From positions 73,568,857 to 73,632,856 of the forward strand of contig CM055092.1 in the NCBI GenBank assembly GCA_029204225.1: DNA of 64,000 nt, given 5' to 3'. Positions 48,300 to 58,810 of this stretch are shown in pieces. The notes beneath the pieces are model-generated. The model had not been told where the DNA came from, did not search any database, and saw nothing but the letters and a program-made list of their open reading frames with translations. Source of the DNA: Diphasiastrum complanatum. Its lineage: Eukaryota > Streptophyta > Lycopodiopsida > Lycopodiales > Lycopodiaceae. Each line of letters starts with the position of its first letter. The stretch's first letter is position 1. Made by a program: the position numbers and the translations under genes.

Positions 48300-49418
48300 G
48301 ACCCCTTTTTTAAAAAGTATTGGCAACAAGTACTTTCGAGGGTCGATGAGGATCTGCAAGATTTCTCGAATCAGAGAAAGACTGAAACGGATTTTCTAAT
48401 TCAGAACATGATTTTGTTTCGTAAAGGAAAGGTGTGTGTACCGGAGAATGACACTGTAAGGGCCCAAATCTTGCATGAGTGTCATGATAGTCCATGCACA
48501 GAACATCTGGGTATACAAAGAACACTTGACTTAGTTCAAAGGCAATTTTGGTGGCCTAAGATGAAAAGTCAAGTAGAGGCCTATGAAGCAAAAAGGCTAA
48601 AAGCTAGTGGCCTATTACATCCTTTAGATATTTCTACCGAAAAGTGGAAAAGTATATTAATGAATTTTGTGGTCAAACTTCCACGTACAGGGAAGGGCTG
48701 CGATTTGGTTTGGGTCATTGTTGACATACTTACGAAGTTTGCTCAATTTATCCCAACGAAAACTATTGTTAAAGCTTTAGAACTAGCTCAATTGTTTGTT
48801 GAGAAGCATTTTCAACTATACGGGCTGCCTTGCAATATTTTCAATGACCGTGACCCAAAATTCACTGGGAATTCTTGGCAAGCAGTATTTGAAAAGTTGG
48901 AAACAACTTTAAGTTTGAGTTCTACAGATCATTTGGAATCAGACGGTCAAGTGGAAAGGACCAGTCAGACGATGGAGGATATGCATATGTGGGCCATCGG
49001 TAGTCTGATTGGGAACAATACCTTCCACTGGTAGAATTTGCATATAACAATGCAAAACATTCAGTGACCAGATTTAGCCCTTTCATGGCTATGTATGGTT
49101 TTCAACCTCGATCACCAATTAGTGTTGGCATGAAAAACCTACGAGTGCAAGTCGTAGTTGATTTCCTTGCAGATATGCAAGAAATGTTATAGTTGGCTAA
49201 AGATAGCATAAGAAGTGCCCAAGACAGGGCAAGGCACTATGCTGATCTATCTCGGAAGCACAAGGTATTCATGGTCAATGACTGGGTGTTTTTTTAGAGT
49301 CCCTAGTCACTCTCGGGGATTGAAAACTATTAAGTGTGCAAAGTTGGTGCCTAGGTATTGCGATCCTTTTAAGGTTATCCAAGTGATAAACAAGGGCGCA
49401 TACAAACTAGACCACTAA
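48300..49418 (+). pseudogene. Gypsy H1 integrase, zinc finger broken
   Basis: The frame 48408-49034 begins with ILHECHDSPCTEHLGIQRT and QRQFWWPKMKSQVEAY, the integrase H-H half. The expected C-x2-C pair is missing: the sequence passes straight to KRLKASGLLHPLDI, a deletion relative to H2, which keeps CNKCQL. The catalytic core follows (DILTKFAQFIPT, FNDRDPKFTGNSWQ, SSTDHLESDGQVERT). After a stop at 49034, 49215-49418 encodes the C-terminal domain and is cut at about 49413 by the copia F LTR. The chromodomain is therefore lost. Confidence 0.88.
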
Positions 49419-49988
49419 TGTTGGAATTCATCATGTTGGACAATGATTGTAGCCACCCACGATCTCCTACAAACAGCACATCCACTCTGTACTTTCGCAT
49501 CTGCACACCTGTAATATTATGTCTATATATTGGATACCATCTGTGTATTCTACGATGATGAATTCTGATGAAGCAAGATAAGTGTAGAATAAGTGAAGGA
49601 GGTTTTATTTCTCATTACAAACAGAAATAAGCTTTGTAGGGCACGCGGTTTCGTCCGCTACAGTCTTGTGCTCTACCACATTATTGACTTGTATACTTGA
49701 TATACTTAATCTGACACAGTTCATTTATTCTGCTTTTTTTAGATCTGTCAATATTGCTATGCTTATTCTTCATTCTATCTGATCTTTCTTGTTGCTCTTT
49801 CTGGTAATAGACGATTAACTTTTAGTCTTGTCTTTCGCGAATAATTTGCGACTAATTATCAGTCGAGCATAGTCTAGCTCTTCGCGAATCATTCATGACA
49901 GATAATTTGTCTTGCAATTCGCGACAAATTATTCATCTAGCGCTTCATCCATTTTAAATGTTTGGCTACGTAATCTAGAATGACTATG

Positions 49989-50973
49989 CAATTAGGGCCA
50001 TTTTTGGACTCAAAAGGGCCTCTTGACTAATTTTAATTAGTATGAATGACGACATGTGTACCAATAACAGAGTGACAACTGAGATGGAATGGTCCATATG
50101 ACATGGCACATCCAATGGTGTAAATCAGATTTTCAAATTCTAACCCACCCACTAACTCTCCTCTAACTCTACTTCCTCAACCCATATTAATGATGATATG
50201 ACATGGCTCAAATCTGATTTTAAATGAAAATGTGACTATTTCTTCAAAGCCTTCAAATGCCGTTTTTATTAACTCAAAATGCCAAAAAAGAAATTCAAAA
50301 AAAAAGGGGGAGGGGGAAGTGGGGTACAAACCCCCCCTCCTTTGTACCCCCTCCCCCTTTCTTTTTCCATCGTACCCCCCCTCCCCTCGGCCACTTTCTC
50401 CCTTGGCCCGCTGGCTGCACGGCCCCCGCTCACAAAGCTCATTCACCCTCTGGGCCGCTGGCCCGTTTGGAGGCGCAGGGCCTGGAGGTGGACACATTAA
50501 AAAAAAAGACCCCCCTCCAACTGTCCAGACATGGGAGGAGGGAGGTGCCATCGCATTGTCCCGGCGTGCCCACCTGAGCCAGCGGCGGGGGGGGGGGGGG
50601 GGGGGGGGGGGGGGGTGTGGTACTATGGAAAAAGAAAGGGGGAGGGGGTTGTACCCCACTCTCCCCTCCCCCCCTTTTTTTCATTTTTTTTTTTCAATAT
50701 GGGGCCCAAGGCAATATTGGGCCCCATTTTTTGGCATTCTACATTAATAAAAAAGGCTTTTGAAGGCTTTGAAAATTGAAGGCCATGTTGGATTTAGAAT
50801 TTTAGATTACATTAAAATTATGTGTCCTTGATATATTACACTAGGTCTATTGATGTGTGACTTAATCCATGGTGAACTGCCACATAGGACAGTCAGTGAG
50901 TTAATTAATCCTAATTAGCAAACATGTTTAGGCAAGGAAGAGGCCCTTTTGAGTTCAAAAAGGGCCCTAATTG
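49989..50973. mobile_element. Foldback (long-inverted-repeat) element, 985 bp
   Basis: The ends are 36-bp inverted repeats, starting CAATTAGGGCC and ending GGGCCCTAATTG. Inner arms (about 50235-50360 and 50630-50785) pair again, including GCCTTCAAA, AATGCCAAAAAA and the GGGGGAGGGGG block. The 3' LTR of copia F shows the uninterrupted site between 56076 and 56077, which defines the insertion. No transposase is encoded. The centre is G/C-rich with a 29-G run. Target duplication is unclear (at most TG), so superfamily is undecided. Confidence 0.85.
50587..50615 (+). repeat. Poly(G) run of 29
   Basis: An uninterrupted G homopolymer in the loop side of the foldback element, followed by GTGTGGTACTATGG. 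Its exact length is likely to vary or be misread. Confidence 0.9.
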
Positions 50974-51108
50974 ATTTCTATCACTAAAATTCTGTTCATT
51001 CTGATAAGCGTAGTCATGCTTAAGGAGAGAGTCATTTATGAACATTTTCTGTTCGAGTTCGTTTTTCGTTCGTGTTTGTCATTTATTCTTCCTCCCTCTC
51101 TCCCAACA

Positions 51109-51121
51109 TGGTATCAGAGCC
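51109..51121 (+). other. Copia F primer binding site
   Basis: TGGTATCAGAGCC follows the LTR end directly, the standard initiator tRNA-Met site of plant copia elements. It gives the element's plus orientation. Confidence 0.95.
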
Positions 51122-51265
51122 AGGTTTATAGCTTGATTAGCTCCCATAGTACAAGACTCTACTAGCCAATAGAGTAATTGTTTTCTTGTTCTGTATTTTT
51201 CAGTATCAGATTTTAATTCTTAAGTCACTGATAGTTTCTCCTATCACTTAGACTAATTCTTCCAC

Positions 51266-52080
51266 ATGGATTCCCAAGGGAAAGCCAGTCCTCTCATGGA
51301 CAAGCTTGATGGAGCCAATTACCATTTGTGGAAATTTAAGATGAAGACTGTACTAATGGCAAAAGAATTGTACGACGTTGTTACAGGTGCAGAAGGCGGA
51401 CGACGCGACAATCGCCATAAAAGCTTTCATGCTGATCATCCTCAACATCATGAATACACAGATTGGCCATGTATCTGAGGCTCAGACATCGAAAGAAGTC
51501 TGGGACATCTTGAGCACTTACGAAGTGTGAGATGTAGCTTCTAAGCTACATCTCAGAAAGAAATTCTACTCCCTCAAGATGACGAAGGGTGATTCTCTGC
51601 ATAATCACATTAATGGATTCAAGAACCTGCTAAGGAAAATGGCCGCTGTCGGATCTGTCATAGATGATCAAGACACAATGATGCAACTGCTTACAAGCTT
51701 GCCAAGTTCTTACAACAGCTGGGTGATGATCATCACAACTCATCTAGAGTTGACTCTTTCGAGAGTCATCACTATGTTGTTGCAGGAAGACACACGAATG
51801 AACGAAGCCTCAAGTTCCTCAGCTGATTCTCACGCCTTGTACACCAACAAGGGCTCGACAAAGCAGAAGAAGAAGAAAGGCTCGAAGCTATCAAAGCCAG
51901 ACCAAAAACCAACTCAACACAAGGAACAGTCGAATCCGTAGACAAAGAAGAAGCTGTTCTGCAGATACTGCAAACGAAATAACCATGAAATACAAGACTG
52001 CCGAATACTTCAAGTGAAGAACAACAGCAAAGGGCAGTTGAATCAAGTGGCAAATGCAGCTGCAGCATATGACTAGCTTG
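51266..52080 (+). pseudogene. Copia F gag, frameshifted
   Basis: The ATG at 51266 opens with MDSQGKASPLMDKLDGANYH and LWKFKMKTVLMAKELYDVV, the copia Gag N-terminal (DUF4219-like) part. A frameshift near 51395 ends it early. 51579-51941 continues the UBN2-type Gag domain (LHNHINGFKNLLRKMAAVG, LLTSLPSSYNSWV). The zinc knuckle CRYCKRNNHEIQDC lies at about 51961-52002 in the same frame after one stop. Gag forms the particle that packages element RNA. Confidence 0.88.
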
Positions 52081-52341
52081 ATTGGCTGTTTCGAGTCCTA
52101 CACACCTTACAGTACCCAGAAATTCGTTCACCTTGGCAACAATAGCACACAAGCTATTAAAGGTGAAGGAACTGTAAGATTATGCTTTGAAAATGATCAA
52201 TCTAAGCTACTCTCCAAAGTTCTGTATGTACCTAAGTTATCCATGAATCTGCTCTCTATAAGCAGAATCATAGATCTAGGACACATAGTAGAATTCGAAT
52301 GTAATCAATGTAAAGTAGTTGATAGACATGCAAGATCCTAG
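52054..52341 (+). pseudogene. Copia F protease remnant, active site lost
   Basis: The frame reads SYTPYSTQKFVHLGNN, then IKGEGTVRL, VLYVPKLSMNLLSISRI and LGHIVEFE, which is the copia protease after its active site. The preceding phrase is MTSLIGCFE; the expected W-x-DSGA catalytic motif is not present, apparently lost by a small deletion between the zinc knuckle and this point. Confidence 0.8.
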
Positions 52342-52439
52342 CACTCGGAAAGAGGCATGGATACTTGTATAATTTAAGTCATTGCTTTTCTGTCTCTAGT
52401 CAGCTCTCAGTACTTCAATTCAATCAAATAAAGGTTTAC

Positions 52440-53251
52440 TTTGGCATTATAGACTTGGTCATTTAAATTATGTTGCTGTACAACGAATGTCTAGACAATC
52501 TATTGTTCTTGATCTCGACTATCCTCGCGAAATAGTCGAGCTACCTGTCTGTCAAGATTGTCTAATTGAAAAACAGACTAGGAAGCCATTTAAGTCAAGC
52601 CATCATCATGTTGCTAGAGGATTGCTAGATGTTGTACATTCAGATATTTGTGGCCCGATGAAAAATCCTTTGCTGAAGGAAGCCAAATATTTTATAACCT
52701 TTATTGACGAATTCTCGAGAAGAACGATGGTGTATTTCATAAAGAAGAAATCAGAAGCCTTCAACTGCTTCAGAATCTTCAAGGAGCATGCAGAAAAGGA
52801 GACTGGAAGGACGATCAAGGTCCTAAGGTCAGATAACGGTGAAGAATATATCTCTGTCGAGTTCAAGGAGTACTACCAAAGCCAAGGCATTGAGCAACAA
52901 TTCCTCACTTTTTACAGTCCTCAGTCTAATGGCTTAGCTGAGAGGAAGAACCGAACTCTGGTCGAATCTGCTAAATGTATGCTAGCACATGCATCGTTGC
53001 CCAAGAGGTTCTGGGCTGAAGCTGTCTCCACTGCAGCTTACATCCAGAACAGATGTTTGACCAAAGCCCTCTTCGACAAGACACCCCACGAGGTGTGGAC
53101 AGGCTCCAAGCCTTCTTTGAAGAATCTAAGAGTGTTTGGGTGCATTGCCTACGTGCAGATCCCAAAGGACACAAGGAAAAAATTGGACTTCCAAGGTTTA
53201 AAGACCATCTTGATCGGATATACTTCGTCTGATAACACCTACAAGCTGTAA
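52440..53251 (+). pseudogene. Copia F integrase
   Basis: A pre-integrase motif begins near 52440 (LWHYRLGHLN in another frame) and joins the open frame 52487-53251. That frame has the zinc cysteines CQDCLIEKQ, HSDICGPMKNPLLKEAKYF (first Asp), RSDNGEEYI (second Asp) and SNGLAERKNRTLVESAK (Glu), so the DDE triad is intact. FWAEAVSTAAYIQNRC and LRVFGCIAYVQIPKD follow. Integrase inserts the cDNA into the host chromosome. This is the longest intact enzyme domain among the window's copia elements. Confidence 0.92.
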
Positions 53252-53272
53252 AATTTTGATACCCAGTAAATC

Positions 53273-54214
53273 TTGTATAGCCGGAATACAGTCTTTATCG
53301 AGGATCAGTTCGTCGACCTCAAAGGTAAGGATATTGCTCAAGAAGAACCTTCATCACCTGCCATTGACACGATAATCCGAGCTTCTGGCCCAGGAATGTC
53401 TATCATCGACCCACTTCGAGACAATGAATCAGACGAAGATGTTGCTGCTACCTAGCAACATATCCCAGGAGTGGTTCATCAGTCGAATCCTCCCAGAAGA
53501 TCAAGCCGAGTGCGCACACAGCCCACAAGGTATACTCCTGAGTCTGTTTGTCTTCTAATGCAGGAACCGACGACAATTGAAGAGTCACTTAGCCAACCAG
53601 ACTCTGATCTCTAGAGAGAAGCTATGGACAGACAATATTCCTCTCTGATCAAGAATCAGACATGGTCATTAATCGAAGCTCCTATTGCCTGCAATGTTAT
53701 TGATTGCAAATGGATCTTTAAGATCAAATATAACGCCAACGGAACGATTGATCGAAGGAAGGCTAGACTGGTAGCACGAGGATTCACCCAGATCCCGAAT
53801 GTTGACTACAGTGGGACTTTTAGTCCAGTCGTCAAACATTCATCGATCTAAATGCTCCTGTCTTATGCTGCAGCTGTCGACCTCGAAGTACATCAACTCG
53901 ATGTACAAACAGCCTATCTGAATGGAGTTATACAAGAAGATATCTACATGATCCAACCCGAAGGATACGTTCTGGAAGGCATGAAGAATTATGTCTGTAA
54001 ACTCCATAAAGCATTGTACAGCTTGAAACAGTCTGCTAGAGCTTGGTTTCAGAGGATCAACACATTCCTCATTGAACAGGGATTTAAGCCAAGCACTGCT
54101 GATTGCAACGTTTATTCAAAGTCAGTGCTGCAATCCTTCATCATCATCACCTTGTATGTTGATGATACGTTGCTCTTCAGCAACAATGCCAATATGGTCA
54201 AGGATTCAAAATAG
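53273..54214 (+). pseudogene. Copia F reverse transcriptase
   Basis: After a linker (53273-53623), 53624-53851 encodes YSSLIKNQTWSLIEAP, CKWIFKIKYNANGTID and ARLVARGFTQIPNVDY. A stop at 53849 precedes DVQTAYLNGVIQEDIYM (53852 on), LHKALYSLKQSARAWFQ and YVDDTLLFSNN, the intact catalytic box. Another stop lies at 54212. Only these two stops interrupt RT, so decay is recent compared with copia A and B. Confidence 0.92.
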
Positions 54215-55048
54215 ATGATGTTCTCAGAATTCGACATGACTGATTTTGACGAAGCTCACTTCTGTCTTGGAATTCAAATACACAGAGACAAAGCAAATCG
54301 ACTGATTTACATCACTCAACAAAGGTATCTTCATAATGTTCTTAACAGATACAATTTGATGAATTGTAAATTAGCTCACTCACCAATGGATCCAGGCCTG
54401 CATTTGTCAAAGGACCAATGTCCCCAGACAAAGCAGGAAGAGGAGCAGATGAGAGAATACTTGTATAGATTGATACTCGGATCTCTCATATACGCAATGG
54501 TCTATACAAGGTCAGATATCTCTTTTGCTGTCAGCTCACTCAGCCAATACATGGCTAATCCTGGAATTACCCATTGGAAGGCTCTTATTCGAGTCATGAG
54601 ATATATTCGAGCTACCATGGACCAATGCATCTGCTACGGAGATGTCAGCAACGACAATCCTTATCAGCTGAGTGGATATTTAGATGCAAGCTGGGGAGGA
54701 AATGCAGACCATCATATGTCCACATCTGGATTTACATTCTTCTTCAATGGCGGTCCTATTTCGTGTGACAGTCATAAGCAAACCTCTATCGCACTTTCTT
54801 CTACTGAAGCGAAATATATTGCTGCTTCTCAATCTATTAAGGAAGCATTTTGGTTGAGAAATTTGCTGTCAAACATAAATTTATATCAGTACAGCCCTAC
54901 AATTTTGTTTTGTGATAACCAAAGTGCTATTGCCTTATCAACCAACCCTAGATTTCATTCTAGGAGTAAGCACATTGAGATAAGATATCACTACATCAAG
55001 GGCAAGGTTCTCGACAGAGAGGTGAGCTTGACGTACTACAGAACGTAG
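54215..55048 (+). pseudogene. Copia F RT end and RNase H
   Basis: An open frame of 277 codons: FCLGIQIHRDKANRLIYITQ, MNCKLAHSPMDPGLHLSKDQ, LGSLIYAMVYTRSDISFAVS, GYLDASWGGNADHHMSTSG, TSIALSSTEAKYIAASQ and CDNQSAIALSTNPRFHSRSK. These are the RNase H motifs of copia elements in order. It ends with a stop just before the RFHSRSK-following DIFTKAL motif, which continues to about 55085 in the same frame (DMVADIFTKAL). Confidence 0.92.
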
Positions 55049-55153
55049 GACATGGTTGCAGACATTTTTACGAAAGCACTCAGTGTTAATGCACACACCA
55101 GATTTTGTGCATTGCTAAGTCTGAAAATCAAGGCATTCACGGATCCAGAGTAA

Positions 55154-55169
55154 GGGGGGGGGGGGGGGG
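55154..55169 (+). other. Copia F polypurine tract, 16 G
   Basis: GAGTAA followed by 16 G lies immediately before the LTR start TGTTGG at 55170. Polypurine tracts of relatives are shorter and mixed (TTAAGGGGGAG in copia A). Confidence 0.9.
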
Positions 55170-56228
55170 TGTTGGATTTACTCCTCCTACTCTCCTAAAT
55201 CCCAATTTTAATCTGCCTCCATTCATGCTGCATATTTTTCTAACATTGTTACGCAGTCTGCATTTTCTACACGCAAATTCGCACAGACAAAGAAAAGACG
55301 AATGAATCGCGACACTGTGTTCTTACACAGGTCATGGTGACAGGCGAAAAGGGGACACTACCTTACTGAATGCCAAAGGTGCCCTAACAGATAAGGCACC
55401 CTGTAAATCTTATCCTAAGACCATTTGTAAGAGTGACGCACTTTTGCGTCATCACCAACGTTTACTTCAGTACTGGTTGACGTCGCACCATTTTTGTGCT
55501 CACCCCATGCAGTTGCGCTAACAAATTGGACAACGATTGTAGCCACCCACGATCTCCTACAAATAGCACATCTGCTCTGTACTTTCGCATCTGCACACCT
55601 ATAATATTATGTATATATATTGGATACCGTCTGCGTATTCTACGATGATGAATTTTGATGAAGCAAGATAAGTCTAGAATAAGTGAAGGAGGTTTTATTC
55701 CTCATTACAGACAGAAATAAGCTTTGTAGGGCACGCGGTTTCGTCCGCTACAGTCTTGTGCTCTACCGCATTATTGACTTGTATACTTGATATACTTAAT
55801 CTGACACAGTTCATTTGTTCTGCGTTTTTAGATCTGTCAATATTGCTATGCTTATTCTTCATTCTGTCTGATCTTTCTTGTTGGTCTTTTTGGTAATAGA
55901 CAATTAACTTTTAGTCTTGTCTTTCGCGAATAATTCGCGACTAATTATCAATCGAGCACAGTCTAGCTCTTCGCGAATCATTCGTGACAGATAATTTGTT
56001 TTGCAATTCGTGACAAATTATTCATCTAGCGCTTCATCCATTTAAATGTTTGGCTACGTAATCTAGAATGATTGTGATTTTTATCACTAAAGTTCTGTTC
56101 ATTCTGATAAGCGTAGTCATGCTTAAGGAGAGAGTCATTTAACTCATTCCGCTGCGCACGAACATTTTCTGTTGAAGTTCGTTTCTCGTTCGTGTTCGTC
56201 ATTTATTCTTCCTCCCTCTCTCCCAACA
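55170..56228 (+). mobile_element. Copia F 3' LTR, 1059 bp
   Basis: TGTTGGATTTACTCC to CTCCCAACA. The part from 55526 matches the 5' LTR. The first 355 bp do not occur in the 5' LTR; they start like the family A LTR (TGTTGGATT..., TTTTAATCT, CCATTCAT). The flanks show no matching 5-bp duplication (ACTAA left, AGAGA right). Confidence 0.88.
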
Positions 56229-56361
56229 AGAGATCCTTGGAGGCTTGCAGGTCCTTACTTGCAGGTGGAGGCATCCTAGCTTGGAGTTGGGGAGCATCTT
56301 GGAGCTTGCAGGTTGCTTGGAGGAAATTTGGAGGCTCTACCTTGGACTTAGAGGACTTCCT
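56229..56361. other. Unidentified 130-bp spacer
   Basis: Rich in CTTGGAG/CTTGCAG repeats; lies between the copia F LTR and the family A LTR fragment. No coding or terminal motif. Confidence 0.5.
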
Positions 56362-57085
56362 TGTTGGAAATAGGATAGATAATATCAGTGGAAACTTCCT
56401 ACTTCCAATGCATGACTACACCTATGAAAAATTGAACAAAGCAGTAGTGATGAAAATCATGTTCAATCTTTAGCAACTAACTTTGAAATCGCTAGATACT
56501 AAGTCATTACGTAGCCAAACATGAAGTATTGAATTCTCAGACAATTTTTATCAACTACAAAAGCAATATAGAGATGCATGCATTCTGACATATATTGAAC
56601 ACAATAAAAGATAGTATTGATTCAGAAAAATAAAATCAGATGCTAATGAGCGCAAGACAATAGCAGATAGAAACCGCGCACTCTAAGCTATCTCTGAGTA
56701 ACTGAGAATAATTCTGATAATAAGCAGCTATGCTGATAAGCAATAGCGCAATAGCAACTCTAAAATAAATCTCTAAAAGACTGAGCTAGAATGCTCAAGA
56801 GAGTTCAAGCTTGAAAGCTTGATAGAGAGCTAACTACAATACTTGCTGAACTTGATCTCTTTGATCATTTTCGTCATAAGATGTATGAATATGAACATTT
56901 ATTTATACTAAGCAATTAGATTGTCAATTGCGATTGCCAGTTGGCTGATCTCCGCTGGCATCTATCCGGTTCCTTGTCAATGATTGCTGATAAGCGGCGG
57001 AAATTGGCCGTAAATAGTCTTTTTGCATAAATGAACCAAAACTGTAGTTCTGCAGAAATAAACGTAAATAGCGACAGGCGACACT
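56362..57085 (-). mobile_element. Family A LTR fragment
   Basis: Plus-strand TGTTGGAAATAGG through CCAATGCATGACTAC, GATAGTATTGATTCAG and GAGCTAGAATGCTCA to AATAGCGACAGGCGACACT matches 24282-25166 of the copia B LTR. It ends exactly where the copia G LTR starts, and the rest of the LTR is absent. Confidence 0.8.
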
Positions 57086-57346
57086 TGTTAGAAATCAATG
57101 ATAAACTTCATTGTTACACATCTTAGTTACTGTTTACGATGTACTTTATTACTAGCTGTAACTAGCCGTAGGCTAGTCTAGTAGTCTACTCCTAGGTTCT
57201 CCCTCTATATCAGGGTTCAGGGTTTATATGTACATTTTACATTCAGTATGTGTTAGTGTGATAGATTGATAGTGCATGTTCTTCTTCCGGCTTCTTTGGT
57301 GATTGCTTATGGTGAATGCTTGATGTTGCAAATCTGATTGTTGACA
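57086..57346 (+). mobile_element. Copia G 5' LTR, 261 bp
   Basis: TGTTAGAAATC to GATTGTTGACA, directly followed by a primer site. Short LTR of a different family from A and F. Confidence 0.85.
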
Positions 57347-57358
57347 TGGTATCAAAGT
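57347..57358 (+). other. Copia G primer binding site (diverged)
   Basis: TGGTATCAAAGT follows the LTR end. It matches TGGTATCAGAGC at ten of twelve positions. Confidence 0.8.
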
Positions 57359-57359
57359 T

Positions 57360-58123
57360 ACGATAGTCCTGCGTGCCTGATTAGTGGATACAGCTTGTCA
57401 CAGGCTCCGCAACGAAGTAAGAAAGTCCTTCACAAGAGGTGAAAGTTTGGAGAGACAAAAACGGTTGGAAGAAATCCTTCTTGATGTATTTTGCAGGTTT
57501 TGGAGCTCACAGTTATTAGTGGGGAACAAAGACACAGTCCCGGAGGCATCGAAAAGGCCAAGGCAGCATCAGACAGATTGAAAATCTGTTGAGTGGAAAA
57601 AGTTTTACAATTTTTTTTTTTAGTCTTTGTGAAAAGTGTGATTTGTCAGAGAGTTGTGCCAAGAAATCTCTCATTTGTTTGTTTGGGGTACTACAAATCA
57701 CACCAGATAGTGTCTAGTACTACCATTTAGAGCTTTGAGGCTTCATACCTTTCACATTACTAATATCTGTCTGTTTGAACGATCACTCATTTCAAAATCT
57801 AAGCAAAGAGGAGGCGACGTAGCCGCCACGCCGAAGTAGGAAATCTGGAATATTCCCTCTAAAAGTTCTTATATTCTCTCGTTTTTTTGTACCAATATCG
57901 GATCCAAGCATGCTAGTTGAAGAGAAACCCGAGCAATCATACATCCGCGCTCCGCGTTCCAGTCCGATATCACATGTTCCAATATCAAATCCACGCGCAC
58001 AAGTTAAAGAGGATCCTGAGCAGCTGTACTTCCGCACTCCATTCTGATATCAGGTGTATAACCAAAAAAATATACAGTTTTGTGGTGTGATAAATTACTT
58101 GATCTGGACTCATCTGTTCAGTA
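57360..58123 (+). other. Copia G leader, 760 bp, non-coding
   Basis: No sustained frame. It contains two related blocks, TCCAAGCATGCTAG near 57902 and CCAATATCAAATCCACGCG near 57978, each after ATATC(G/A)GATCC-like sequence, suggesting an old internal duplication. Confidence 0.5.
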
Positions 58124-58810
58124 ATGACAACTCTAAGCGAGAGTGTCCTCAATGAGTCAAGCAAATTGGAAGGAGCCGACAACTATGCAGTTTGGAAATT
58201 CAAACTGAAAAATATTTTGATGGAAAAGGAGCGTTGAAGGCATTGTTTGAGACCACAAACACATCTTGAGTGCTATTCCTGAAGATGAAGCTGCACACAT
58301 TGCGAATGGATGATGGTGCAACTGTTGCTGATCACCTACTGAAGATCAAAGAGATTCGTGACCAATTAGCAGCAGTTGGAGGGCAAGTACAGGATCGTGA
58401 GATCGTGCAGTTGACATTGAATAGTTTGAGTGAGTCACATCAAATGTTTGTGACAAGTATAGCCACACAGAAAAATATTCCAACCTATGAAGAGTTAGGT
58501 GGAGGAAGAACAACGTCAAGAGAACTTGAGTCATCGCAACAGGGGATTTGATCAAGCTCTTGCAGTGAGAGGACATGTTGGCAGATTTGGTCGTGGAAGA
58601 CACCAATCAAGAGGTGAAAACTCATATCATGGATTGTTCCAACAATTTCAAGAACAATCTAATGATGGCCCAAATTCGAGGCAATTGGAATCAAGGCCGA
58701 GGTCAAGGACGCGACTATTTCAAGAAATATAAACCTGGAAATTGTAGGTATTGTAACAAACCTGGCCATTGGGAGCGTGAATGCTTCAAGAAACAGAAGG
58801 AGATAGAACA
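58124..58810 (+). pseudogene. Copia G gag
   Basis: The ATG at 58124 starts MTTLSESVLNESSKLEGADN then YAVWKFKLKNILME, the copia Gag N-terminus. A frameshift near 58235 removes about 50 codons' worth of recognisable sequence. 58270-58551 is the UBN2 domain (LKMKLHTLRMDDGATVADHL, EIVQLTLNSLSESHQMFVTS). After another shift, 58575 on has Arg/Gln/Gly-rich sequence and the zinc knuckle CRYCNKPGHWERECFK (about 58743-58790). Confidence 0.88.

Larger units (their letters stand above)
49419..51108 (+). mobile_element. Copia F 5' LTR, disrupted
   Basis: It ends CCCAACA at 51108, immediately before the primer site. It matches the 3' LTR (55526-56228) from ATTGTAGCCACCCACG onward, but the first 350 bp of the 3' LTR are missing; a TGTTGGAATTCATCATG start at 49419 may be what remains. 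A 985-bp foldback element is inserted at 49989-50973. It directly follows the truncated gypsy H1 integrase. Confidence 0.8.

Noticed and set aside
50232-50779. Overlapping open frames of 70-170 codons on both strands
   Set aside because: They are Pro/Gly/Ser-rich translations of the G/C-rich inverted repeat arms of the foldback element, open in several frames because of base composition; no start context or motif supports a gene.
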